A DNA stretch of 64,000 nt, taken from Acanthaster planci (Eukaryota; Echinodermata; Asteroidea; Valvatida; Acanthasteridae). Within the stretch, counting starts at the first letter, position 1; each line of letters opens with the position of its first letter. Location of the stretch: positions 890,999-954,998 of the forward strand of contig NW_019091433.1 of assembly GCF_001949145.1 (NCBI RefSeq). The letters run 5' to 3'. Under the pieces are notes generated by a model that was not told the origin of the DNA, did not search any database, and saw only the letters and a program-made list of their open reading frames with translations. Made by a program: the position numbers and the translations under genes. This document shows positions 36,032 to 48,300 of this stretch, piece after piece.

Positions 36032-39000
36032 TCCAGAATATTATGTGCCCACCTTTCATTCTTTAGAAAAACACTAAAAACCTAAAATTCATCAGCGATA
36101 TGAATGATTTGTTTGTTAACTGTAAGCATCCCGCTTTCTGACATTTACAAATTTTGTATGTAACATTTACAGAATGAAGCAGCCTTCCTAAATTAATCAA
36201 ATATGGAATCGTCACCTAGAACAAAATCCGTTTTAAAATGTCTCAATCAGCCGATTTAAAATATCTCATTTAGCCTTAAAGTAAGCTGCAGTAAATTTAG
36301 AGCGATAAGTCCAGTTTAGAATTTCTTTAATTTTATCGGTTTCTGATAAATGCTTTAATATCAGTGAATTAATAAGTGTGACATTAAAAAGAATATGATT
36401 GAATTCTGAGATCGCTCCGTTATTATAAAGAGCAGCTAGAAGTATTTGTATTACATATAAAGCAGTATGGGGCTCCTTGCGGTCAACTGAATAATCATAG
36501 CGGACTATGTTTTTGCAGGATGGGACCAGGCCTGACAGCAAGCTGTCATGCATTTGCTAGAGTCCTCGTCTACGAGTCGACTCGCTGCTTGACATGCTGA
36601 GAACTTTACGAGAGCACTCTAGTTGTAGTCAGCTGACGACACGCCGACGACTTGGCGGACTTGCAGCCTAGACAGGTGCATAATGCTCGGGGAATACTCA
36701 ACTTAATCCGAATTAGTATGTTCGTGCAAACCACCGTTTGGGGCCATTCTTCAGTTGCCGGTTGAGGGATCTGCAGTTCGGCGCCAGTATTTTGTCCACT
36801 ATGCATGTTTTAATCGCCTTTGGAGGAAAGGAAAACTGCTTCTAAGCAAAAGTGACTTGTGATTTTAATAAATTTAAAAAATAGAGGCTGCGTAGTCGTT
36901 TATAATTTTGAATTGTTTTCTTCTTTCTCAGATTAATATGTTAGCGCCAGTTTTTATGTTCTTCGAGTTTCGTCAAAAGTCTTTCCTTTTTACATGTGAC
37001 ATAAATTTTCATTACTAGGAGTATAACGTCGAAACGTGCATTTGCACAAAAGCAATTACACACACATGTATGGGCCTGGAAATAGTTTTGTAACTGATGG
37101 GTTCACGACTATGTAACAGAAAAAGAAATCGAAATTCTCACCAGAAGCAGTAGATAACCTTTCTATTAACTATTAACGGGCCTATTAGTGTTGTTCGTGG
37201 CGGTTCTTTTGTGGGAAAAATCAAAATTATCTTTGAAAAGAAGCAGCCTCTTAGTTTATATTATTAGAACCACTATGATATTATTTCTGCAGATCTGCTC
37301 AAAGGTAAGAGGACAGAATAGCCAGTGAAATTAACATTATGCCCACATTTTATAGTTTAATACTGTGAAGCTTGTGCACACTCGGATCCCTGAAGCAAAT
37401 CACAGTGATTACTTTACGAAACGCTAACAACAGAGAATCGTATTCTTTGCTGGGCCAACAAATTGAGTCCAATTCTTTTTATTGTATGTTGCCTCTGGAC
37501 ACTTTGCATTGGTCACGCGTGACGAGAATCGTATCTGTCATTGCTATTCACAAGACAGTGATTTGGTTTGCTTTTTGGAAATCCCTCAGGGATGTTCTCA
37601 GTATGTCCATGTTTTTGTTCTCAATCTGTTGTTTTTTCATTTGTTTCCTTATATTGTTGTTTATTATACTACCTGAGAAATGATAAATGAAAATGAAACT
37701 GGTCTGGCGTTGATTTTTTACCTGCAAGTTATTCCCCATTTGTCCATCTCAACGGTGTCCGATATTGGCCATTTGTGTTTCAAACCATGGCAAGTGCAGT
37801 GTGCAATCACTCACAACTATCGCACCGTCATACCTAAAATGCATCGCAGGTCCGGTTACTGACATTTTTCTTACGGGTTTTACGAACGGTTGAACAAAGC
37901 TCAGTCTAAGTTGCTGCCGTGGCTAGTTAAGGGTGTTCAAGCATATATATATCGATCCATCATTCGATTGATAAAGGTTCGCACAATGACGTTTTCCTTC
38001 TCGCCTGTGTCAGTTCCTGTTAACCTTGACATTTGCAGTGCATGTCACATCATCTCGATTTGTTTTAGAAGAGCTCCTCAAAACGGCAGTAAACAAACCC
38101 GAGAGGAGTTTTTCTTGCAAAGTCTTTAAGGGTTAAGTGCCATTCACGTCTCTTGCAAGAAACGATGCATTACTAAACACTGACATTGGCTGTTATGACA
38201 CCAGCCGTCAAGAACCAAGCCATAGACCATTAGGCAATTATCGCTCAGCCCACATGCTCAAGTCAGGTCGGTAACTAGCAAGTGATATTTGGCTCCGTGA
38301 GTAAGCTATCATTGATTTTGACATGATTCGTTATGACAAACCCATTCGGTATATGAAGGCTTCCTGAAAAGGGTTTATTATTGTATCAAGCTGTCATTTC
38401 TTTGTTGGGGATGATGGAAAATATTAAATCTCCTGTTTTTTGGTGAACCTTTCGTGAACCTCTTTTGTTGCAACTTTCTGAAACAGCGTTGGCTTTTGAA
38501 TGATGCAAGTGACAATGGACTTTTCGATTGCGCGATTTCGTCATGCAGGTGTTTTATGGCTAGAAATTAGACATTTTCTCTCAACAGACTTACTTCCCAG
38601 GGAAGTCATTTTCTATCTTGTTTCTATCATATTCACTGTAATCGGCTAAATGTGGTGGTGCCAGACTATTTTGTGTTTCAAACCTCACTTTAACTTTGCT
38701 GAAGTGTGGCTTTAAACATTAAGATATAATTAAGCACCAAATTTAAATTGTTTTAAACAATCACCTTCACGAATGTATATGGAAAATATCGTGACTGGTA
38801 TTTTACCCTCATGTTCCAAAAATGGAAGTTTTACCTTATATTTTCAAAAATTCAGGATGGCCGACATGTGAATACAGTCCTCTTGGTTATAGTTCCTTTT
38901 TAATTGGCAGTTGATTCGCAAACTTTGTTTGCCATTCCAGGGAATCAAAAGTAAAACCATTTACTCTTTCATCCTTCAAAACTAATTCAACTTTCAAAGG

Positions 39001-42000
39001 CATGGAATAAGCAGCAGACGCTACCAAAATCTTGATTAAGAAACTGTCCCTTGGCAAGATTTAACTCGTCTGGTTTTTGGCGCGAAACTGTTGTCAACCG
39101 TGTTTGTTATTGTGACGCACGGCCACTCATTCAAAACGGTATTTAGTGTTTGGAAACAAAACAAGGGTTTACCGCTTACAGCACATAGTCACGAATATGG
39201 CGGCTAAAAAGTCATTCCCTAATGAAAATTCTGTTTGAGATTACTGTTGGCCTCTTAAAGAAGGTAAAAAGCTACGGACCTTTCCCACACCTGAACTTTC
39301 TTGTCTTCTCCACGGTTGCTACAGGTAAATAGCACTGCATGACTTGAATCGTGACTTGAGACAAAGTCCCCTAACTAAAGCCAGCTGCTCTAAGGATGAA
39401 AGCCCCGTCTGGGTTAGAGTCCTGCGTTTGCTAAATGGCATTTACATGTCAAATGGTATTTGGCGTGGTTAAGTGGGTAATGATTCAAAAGAATTAGTTG
39501 CATGCTGTGGGGTCGGTATACGACCGACACAATGCATCCTATTAGGAGAAATATCATTTCTAAATATACTAGTTGATATTCTTGTCAAATTCGCCAAGGG
39601 GAAAGTTGGGGAGGAACAGCAGGACACGCCGTATACAATGAGCGACGACTACAACTCGGGCACTAACCGGCTTAAGAAGCGACTGCTGAATGCAATGAGG
39701 TCTTCAAAGTGATTAAAAATGGTTTAAAACGGAATGTCACATTGTTATATTGTAGAAACTACCATTGCAGTACGAAAACACCGATGTTGCCTGATTGGTG
39801 CAGGCGGTAGTATATACGCCAAGTTCACTAGGTCTTTTAAAGATACAATAGTAATGGAGAAAATCATTTCTAGAAGCAAGGCAGCTTTTGTCTTTGGCTA
39901 ACTGGCTCTTCACATAATCTGTTGTTACGCAATGGCATGGTAAAGTAGATTTGTTATGAAACATGAGCGTAGTGGGATGGCATCAAAATGGAAAAGGTAT
40001 CAGTAGTGAGCTAGACACGTTGAGTATAGCAACAGAACTGACTCAAACCCAAAAGGAATGCCCAGGTAAACAGCAGTCAACTTGAAATTAACATATTTAC
40101 TTACACACTGTTCGTCCTTCTTATCTTTTCCAACGCCAGAGTGGATCGATTATGTCTAGCACCATCACACCAATTTGGGGCGCTATTGTGCCTCCATTAC
40201 TCTGAATTTGGTCTTATTTTTGCCCGGCAAGGTCGGTACAAATTTAGCTGAGGCAAACGTGATCTGAACAGTCGACCGGCTTGATGATTGCCGGTCGATA
40301 TCAGAGAAAGCCGAGCAGAGCGGACCGCCAAACGTAACAAATTACCAGCAGCAGCGACCGGGGGAAGAGGCTTTCACGCAGCAAAGGGTGGATTTTTAAG
40401 GCATGACCCGTACAGCCATCCTCGCGGCCTTGTTACAATCCCGATAACCATGGAAACGACGCATCAGTGATAACGATTATGTTTGGCTTCAACTAGGCCT
40501 TCCCTTTATGCAACACAAGTGAGGGATCAATGCAGTGTCTCCACCATGCCCGTGGCGGTGAAATCCATCCCGCGCGGCTTATCGAGTGAAGCCCACCAAC
40601 CGGCCGGAGGCTTTGCTTGTCTGATCCGGTAATGCCTGGTTTCCAAGCACTACCGATGTATCGTATTTCAGTTACCGCGCGCATTCACCATGTTGTTTGC
40701 ATGGCACGCGGCCTCCCTTCATTGCCTGCGTTTCCCGGCTTTGTTTATCCCCAAAGTGTCGGGTGGAGGTTTATCCAATGTCTTCAAGATACGCAGGTGA
40801 AAGTAAAAGCGATTGGGTTTTCACACTTGAATTGTCCTGTAGGAATTCACTAGGTACGTAAGCAACGAAGTACTTCTCAATAATTAGGTCAACAATAATT
40901 TTTTTTCTCGTGGGGCAAGAGTTGACACGGGGAGGGGGTTGAAAATCATTTTTTTAATTCATTTAAATCTGGCATTTAGATAGATTAAGATGCACTTAAA
41001 GTTATTTCGAATACTGTCAGAGGAAGGTTTGGAGATTTGTCTTTTTTCCGTTTTTTAAAGAGATTTTCTGTAGATGCTATTAATCAACAAAATGCGCCAT
41101 GTTTTGAACGGAAAATGTAGATTCCTGGAACTGTACAATTTTTAGCAAGTACCACTATGTAGATTGTATTCTTTCTGCCTATAGCAAGTACCACCATGTA
41201 CATTGTATATATTTCAGCCTAGAGCGATAATTTTCAGTTTACATTCGCTGATAAAGTAAAGTAAGTACAAGCCATTGGGTATTTCCGTTTTGTTGTCAAC
41301 TATTTAGATTTCTACGGATGAGTAGAATTTATTGTGCGCAGTTGGAAGACCACCATTCGTTGCACATAATAAATCTGGTAAAACTTATTGTTCGAAGTCA
41401 GCGACGATCCCATCAGTGAAGATGCTAATTTATATCCTGAAAGAGCAGGAAGACTACTGATAAGTCTCCCAGCTAAGTCATATTATTTGACCTAGATGTG
41501 AATTTGGCACCGCAACAAGAGCGATGCCACGGGAATTCTTGGGGGTATATTGGTAGCGTCAGTATTGTGTCACTTCAGCACTGTGGTACGGTAATTGGGG
41601 GGGGGTAAATACGTGATGAATGCTAGAAATAACCCGAGTGCACCTGGTCTGAGCCAACACATACAGGTGTCCAGGCTTGGAATCGTGCTTTGGGATTAAA
41701 ACCCAACAAAGAGATGCTTTCTAGATAAAAAGCAGCATTTTCTTGCACGCCCCAATACCGTCCAAATGCCAGTGGGGAAAACAAAGGCACCAGTGACGTC
41801 AACCGCTTACATTATCAGCGAACACTCTCCACTGGTCAACCCAGTTCTTTTCTTTGGTCTCTCTGAGCTGAGCATTCGTCCACTGGTTCTCGGCGTCGAT
41901 CATCCCTTTGCATGCTCGTGTTTTAAGGTCACCCCAATTGAATCAAATCTAATTACGAATTTTGCTTGGTGCTGGAGGTACGGCAGCGGGCGAGGAGTAA

Positions 42001-43860
42001 AAACAAATCAATGTCCAATCCAACCAAATTGTTTGTTAACGGGGTCCAACCAAGACTGTGTGCCTCTGCCCCGCGCTCGCAGTCTTGTATCTGTGCGTCT
42101 TTTTATGGTTCTAGCGTGGACCTCCAGAGACACAATCACCGATTCTCATTTCGTTTTTCACCTGTGCATTTGTCATTGCCGGCACTCACGTCATTACTGG
42201 AGGGCTGTCAAAATACTCATTGGCTCAGCAAGCTGGAAATGTGAATTTCAAGCGTAAAATATACTTCTTTTGTTTAAGATGAACGTGTCATGCGCTTCCG
42301 GCGCGTACATCGTTGCGCATTGAAAAACACTTACTCGTATAGAGACACATTGTAGAATAACAAACATCTACAGGCGGTAAGCCTTGTCTGGATTTGGCTC
42401 TCGACTATGACTATGAGTGCTGTGAACATGCACTCACAGGATCGTATTTTCGAAAGGCAAGGACCTATAGACCTAGCCGTAGACACAAAATTAAGACGCT
42501 TCCTAGTTCACGACCTAATATACGGGTAAATTAAACAATTGACCCATTCAGTATGAGTGAAATGGTGGCAGCGATTCGCGATGAGACAGTCTTACACTTC
42601 AAAAAAAAATCAATATTTTATTCAGACAGTAATGCAGTAAACAATTAAATGTATAATTCCAATTTACCATTGTAATCTTCTTACTTGTGAATGCATGGAG
42701 AGGAACATTAATGACCATAATCTTTTCAATTATCATGCATGCTTTCACGCTGAAAATATCAACGGTATACGTTCCGTTGGTTGTGGAATGGGCTCACGAC
42801 GAGTCCAGAGTTGGAGTTGAGAGAATCTCCTATCAGCCCTTGAGGAGGAAATTGAGAAGACCTGTATGTGTAGAACATCGTATGAAGGGAGAGATCGTAT
42901 CAGCTTGTCTTGAATGCCGGCTATGTTGCTTACAACAGCTGTTGCTGCTCTCGCTGCTATTTTAGCAGAGATATTAATATGAGTATTCATGGATGTTGAA
43001 ATGTTGACCCGGTGAACATACTAGGAACAAATATAACTTCGGAAACTCTCCAGACCTTTGCCCTATTTAATTTCGCGCTACCTCTCAGAACAAATAAGTG
43101 AACACTCGGGTGTAATTTGTGTGGCACCTTTGGTGTTTTGGTAAATTTCTCGTAGCCCAATGATACACCACCCTCTACAAGTCTACTGCGCAGAACATGG
43201 CATAACAAATGCCTTACACTATAAGACGAACACGTACATGTGAGAGTATTACAAAGGGAGAGAGAACATTCCTTCCCCTTTCAGCTTACTTCCATTGCTA
43301 AAACTTTTCTGAAATGATGACAAACGAAGGATTTTTGTCCTTGATATACATATCTGTCAGTTTTCCTTCACAGTTGAGTGATGGAAATTGTATGCTTTCA
43401 CCCAAACTTGTCCTTTTTCTCACTGGGTTTATTTAATGCAGAAATATTTACCTTCTGTCATGGTTTTAAGCCTTGGTCTATAGCTGGTTCGGTAAAACAG
43501 CTTATTTGCTGATTCTGGGACTTTTCTTTATTTTTACATATAATAATCTTTATTGATTGGGACAATCTGACAAACGGGTCATGTGATGCAATTCAGTCAG
43601 TGTATTCTTTGTGTAGTACTTCATTGTGTGAAGCTAATACAGAATTCTACAGTTCGTATCATTCTTTGCCTAGTTTTCTATGATGTCTCCTTTTTCTTTG
43701 TAGTTCCGTAGGGTAAATCAATTGATCTAGAAATGATTCAGTAGGTGACAGTCGACCCTGAATGGATCTGTTATGTTATTTACGAGCACTGTGGCATTTA
43801 CCGCCCATTTCAAATATGGACAATGGATGTACTGGCGTACGGGAACTGTCACTGACTTAT
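36032..43860. other. Intergenic, no gene recognised
   Basis: About 7.8 kb. No exon of a known family was found. One TGACGTCA occurs at 41794-41801 inside a CpG-containing stretch with an inverted CCAAT (ATTGGCT, 42218). The longest free frame (41766-42257, 163 codons) has an amino-acid composition typical of a chance frame. Confidence 0.55.
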
Positions 43861-43864
43861 GCGC

Positions 43865-44235
43865 TCAGCCGGACCCCTGAAAGTCGTTCCATTCGGAAGC
43901 GGGGAATGGCAGGGGGTTAGTGGCGGTTTGGCCCCGCATTCCGTTGGGGGCAACGCGGCAGGTGCAAGATGAATGCTCGCCGAGCATTATGATCGCTTCG
44001 TTGTGAGGATGACACACCATCTCAGCTTGCATGCCAACATCACAAAGATTCCCTTTCAAATCCACTGGGATTTCCACTCCAGGTACGGAGACCATGTTAT
44101 GTTTCCCAGCATCTGCTGAAGTCCCCATCTTGTAAATAAGGACAGATTCAGAGCCAAACTGTCGGAGGCAAACAATTTTCCCGGGGATGGGGATTTGGGA
44201 ATTTCTTTGCATAACTCTGTGTGGACTTTCTAAGG
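43865..44235 (-). CDS. Unidentified open frame, possible exon
   Basis: A 115-codon frame from ATG 44212 to a TGA at 43865, which can be extended at its 5' side to an acceptor-like CCTCTTCCCTTAG ending near 44236. It reads QIPIPGKIVCLRQFGSESVLIYKM, broken here as QIPIPGKIVCL and FGSESVLIYKM, then VEIPVDLKGNLCDVG, MVCHPHNEAIIMLGEHSSC. Codon use and composition look more protein-like than in most frames of the region, but I recognise no family, there is no donor or partner exon, and a tandem repeat begins just upstream. It could be a terminal exon, a relic of a transposon or chance. Confidence 0.25.
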
Positions 44236-44255
44236 GAAGAGGCTACAGTGCGCCA

Positions 44256-44963
44256 GCGTGGCATACAAAGTGTGGACCTCTGCACAAAAGACGTCCTCGT
44301 AATGTAGGGTGCGATGGCTTAAAGTGGACTTGTACACGTCTGAAAATAGTTTCAGAGGCATTTTGGGGTCAAGGTTATTCGTGGTCAAATGAAGAGGAAC
44401 AGTCCAGAAAATCAACAAAAATCCAGCTGGAAGGAGTTATCCTAGTTGGAGAAAAAGGAGCATATTCCTCAAGTTTCCTTAACCACAGGGGAACAAAGGA
44501 ATGTCCACACTTTGTATGTAAAACATGTATGTGCAGGCGTGGCATACATAGTGTGGACCTCTGCACAAAAGAAGTCCACATAATGTAGGGTGCGATGGCG
44601 TAGTGTGGACTCGCACACGTCCACACAATGTTCCCCCCATCTGAAAAACAGTTTCAGAGGCATTTTGGGGTCAAGGTTATCCATGGCAAAATGAAGAGGA
44701 ACAGTCCGGGAAATCATCAACAAAAATCCAGCTCGAGGGAGTTATCCTGGTTGGAGATTACAGGTTTCTTGGGCTATCCTTGGTTTCTGTCTTTTACTAT
44801 TCTTTGTATTTTTGTGTTTTTGTATTGTGACAGTCATCATAAATTGTCTTTTTGCCAGAATAAATGAATGAATGAATAAATAAATAAATAATAAATTTTC
44901 CTCAAATTTCCTTAACCACAGGAAAACACAGGAAAGTCCACACTTTGTATGTAAAACAGGTAT
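44256..44963. repeat. 281-bp tandem duplication, second copy interrupted
   Basis: Copy one starts at 44256 (GCGTGGCATACAAAGTGTGG) and copy two at 44537 (GCGTGGCATACATAGTGTGG). Shared landmarks include GACCTCTGCACAAAAGA, GTTTCAGAGGCATTTTGGGG and CCACACTTTGTATGTAAAAC. Copy two is longer because of an insertion at about 44758-44892. Both copies are rich in GTGGAC/GTCCAC, so they can fold. No function known. Confidence 0.85.
44758..44892 (+). mobile_element. Short retrotransposon tail inserted in repeat copy
   Basis: About 135 bases present in the second copy of the 281-bp repeat but absent from the first (junctions GTTGGAGA / TTACAGG and AATAATAA / ATTTTCC). It ends GCCAGAATAAATGAATGAATG and AATAAATAAATAAATAATAA, a simple-repeat tail typical of the 3' end of a non-LTR retrotransposon. 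The family is not identified. Confidence 0.7.
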
Positions 44964-45360
44964 GTGTGTGTGTGTGTGTTTATGTGTGTGTGCGCTTATA
45001 CATGGGGCCTTGTGGGGTACCGGAACAATGGGAAGTACCCCACAAGGCCAGTTTTTACCTTGTGAGGTACCAAAATTGGTACCCCACAAGAATTTCACCA
45101 AACTGATATTTGGAAATAACTCAAAAAGGGGAAATTTTTGATGGGTAAAAATCCGTCGCAAATTGAAGCGTTTAATATAAGGGACATAGGCCTACAGTCG
45201 AAATTTCAACCCAGGAAAGCGAATTTGGATTAAATTGGAGTGATTTCAAACTTTTGGCGTGTTGTGTGGGAGTTTTGTACACGAGAACAAAGGAAATACT
45301 CCACAAGTATGGGTGTGTAAGGAAACATGTGTGTATGTGTGTGTGTGTGTGGGGGGGGAG
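44964..45360. repeat. GT microsatellites and nested inverted repeats
   Basis: A GT-rich run (about 44963-44992) is followed by a hairpin: GGCCTTGTGGGGTAC at 45006-45020 and its exact complement at 45035-45049 (15-bp arms, 14-base loop). A second, slightly imperfect one follows (CTTGTGAGGTACC at about 45059-45071 and GGTACCCCACAAG at 45078-45090), made of the same arm sequence. Another GT run lies at about 45326-45350 with a trailing G run. Confidence 0.8.
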
Positions 45361-48300
45361 ATTTTAACATTTCTTGAAGGAGTCATAGTCTCCCCCACTT
45401 GTCTTTCACCACACAAAAAATGCCCCTCCTTCTTGAAGGGGTGTGGGTGGGGTTAGGGACCATTGTTTCCTGTCCGACAAGGCAATAGAGAAAAGAGACA
45501 CAAAATGCTTCTCAAGCTTAACAGATAACATAACAAACGCTGTAAAGTTGAAAAGGAACAGATGTTCGACTGTAAGAATACAAAACAACTTGGAAGCAGA
45601 AGGTAAATAGTTCAGAAATGAACAACTTCAGGTTATGGGTGATCGCCAATATTTTTGAAGGCGTACAAAAGGTATAAGATTAGAAAGGCTAACGCAAAAA
45701 CAAACTTTGTCTGAAAAAGAATCTGCGAAGGCGCACGATTTTTCCCACTTTAAATGTCAAGGATTTCAGCAAATACTAATGTAAATTACGGTGCTTGTCA
45801 CAAAACGCAAATGACGTGAGAAAGAACACCGGGATCGAGCATGGACCTGGTCTTCAAGTAAAGGAATAACAACGTATTTCCATCGTTCCTCTGAGTTTCA
45901 GGTCATTTCTTGGGCTGCGAAGCCTTGTTTAATTGCTATGGCTTGAACGTACAACAGTGGTTACAAGTCTCAAGGTAATTACCTGGCAACGTGCTTCATA
46001 ACGACAGCTTTTATCTCGCCGTTTGAAAATGATAGACACACGTGTTTTGATAAGAACACAGGTTAGTCTGGCAGATGCCCTTTGTACACATGATTCTGAC
46101 CTATCTGTGCCTAGCTGTTACTGTTAGGAAGCGCTTTGAAAAGTCAGCAGACTGTCCAGGGGAGAAGTGTCTAATTTTCTGTGTTTGAATGGGTACCATT
46201 ACAGAGGGCAATTATATACATGTATATAAGTTCATATAACGCATGGATTTATCTTACTGCCTCTTGCGTCTTTCTGTGTCCAACAAGCACATAATCTTAC
46301 AATGCCACATTGCTATCTACATACTATACTGTTGCTCTCTTGAGGCTTTTGTTTCAGTTTTTTTATAAGGGTGTCTTTTTGCGTCCTTGTACTACGTTAT
46401 ATAAATGCTTCTGTGACGCAAGAAGCGTCTTGCGTCAGAGATGGCGGACCCCAGAGCCATCACGGCGGTGAGCATGGAGCTTTTGGAAGTAAAGCAGGTT
46501 TTATGTCTGATATGATGACGCGTTGCCCCGGAAAAAAAGCCAGTAATCCCTGTAATGCTCCTGGAAGATATCTAACGCAAGACATTTTAAAGATTGGAAA
46601 TAGCGAAGACAAATGATAATAGAAAGATACTTCTTTGCGTATATATGTAGTTTGTAAGCGACATGCATTACTTCGTGAGTTATCTGTGGAAACCTCATTG
46701 GAAGTACCTTAGATAATTTTAAGATTGAAAACAAAATAGCTCCTAGGCATGGTTCTGGAAGTAAGCGTTTTATAGAAACTCATTCTTAGGAGACACTATC
46801 ATTTTTAAGGACACGATTTTTTTTTTACTACATGTAACTGAAAAAGAGATTTTCCAAAATCTTCTTCATTACTGAATCTTAGTGATTTTCATGAAATGTT
46901 CATTGAATGTCTGGCATTTTTTGGTGTTTTTATTATGTACCCGTATGTAACTTTATCCCATTTGTCTTACTGTAACGACAAGGTACGAGGACAGTGATGA
47001 CACTGACACTAACGACAGAGTGTGTACGTAACTATCCGGTCTTCTGAGTACAGCAATACTCATTTCTCTCTTTTTCTTACGCAAACCTAGTGACCTATAA
47101 ACTAGCTGCATACGACCTGCCCGTGTTCTATGCATGGTTTTTCTCATATCGATGACGTTGTCCAATAAACCCATTTGCTTTCGCTTCAAGTGGCGCTTGG
47201 AGTGTCCTCGGTAAAACTGCATTGCCCAGATCGCTGAATGTCCTTTCTTTCCCACATCGAATGGGTAATCCAAATCAAGGTCTTACACCGGCATCACAAT
47301 TCCCTGGGCAAAGATGAACCAAATCCGCCTTACTGATGCCAAGTCATGAATTCCTTGGAAGCTCTGCGTCACTCATACAAAGCGAGGTAGGAATGTTATA
47401 CTATCAAAATTATCCCCAGCCCCGCCAGCGCCCAACAACGATCACTCCTTACATATTGAAAAAACAGATGGGTCCATTGCATATAAATCCTACCAACGAA
47501 ATCTTTTCCAACGAATGGAAGCAATATAAAGTGCTACTGAATTTGGCATGAACTTTGAAGGCTACTGGAAGTTGGCGGATCGCTTAATGTACCCCTGTAC
47601 TACTTTCCCAAATGAATTATCCTCACAAGACTTCAGACGCACAAAGGATTGGTCATATATTGCCCCATTTCCAGTCTTCCAACCTACCAACCTGTCGCGA
47701 ATGCAGCCACACCTTTGCAGGCCTTGTACACGTGTCGAGCGAAGAGGAGATATTTCAAAGCACCATGACATTATTTTTAACAATGAAATTTCCTCTACAC
47801 GTTCAGACAATTATTGCTCCCTGGCGCGAGCAGACTCGCGGCTAGTGTTCAGAAGTTGCTATGACAACGTCTCACAATGATGCTGACATTCCACAAAAAA
47901 ATCTTATTGCAAAAAGATGAACTGTCCGGGGCTTGTGAACACTGGGGGTTTCGTCTACGGCGTGCAAAGTTAACATTTAATCCGCGTGTACAGATATCTT
48001 TATTTCTAATAGAGAGATATCTCTATTGTACGTCTTGTTTTAATTGAGATATTTCTATTATATTTCCCGCCCCGCACACTGGGTCAACGGAAAACGTCAT
48101 TGTAACGTCACGTATAAAGTTTCACTGAGCCAGAGGGTTGTGTAAAGTTTCATAACCACGGGAGTACAAGTACTGAGACACGGATTCAAAACCCCTCAAG
48201 ATAATAGATTTTTAAACACAAAACGTCGAGGGCGACCCGCTGACCTCGGAAGCGTTAACTTAATCGAGATATCTCTATTGCGCAATAGAAATATCTATAT

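Noticed and set aside
41766-42257. 163-codon open frame
   Set aside because: Composition (many Cys, His, Ser, no domain) is that of a chance frame, a second long frame overlaps it, and there is no splice or start support.
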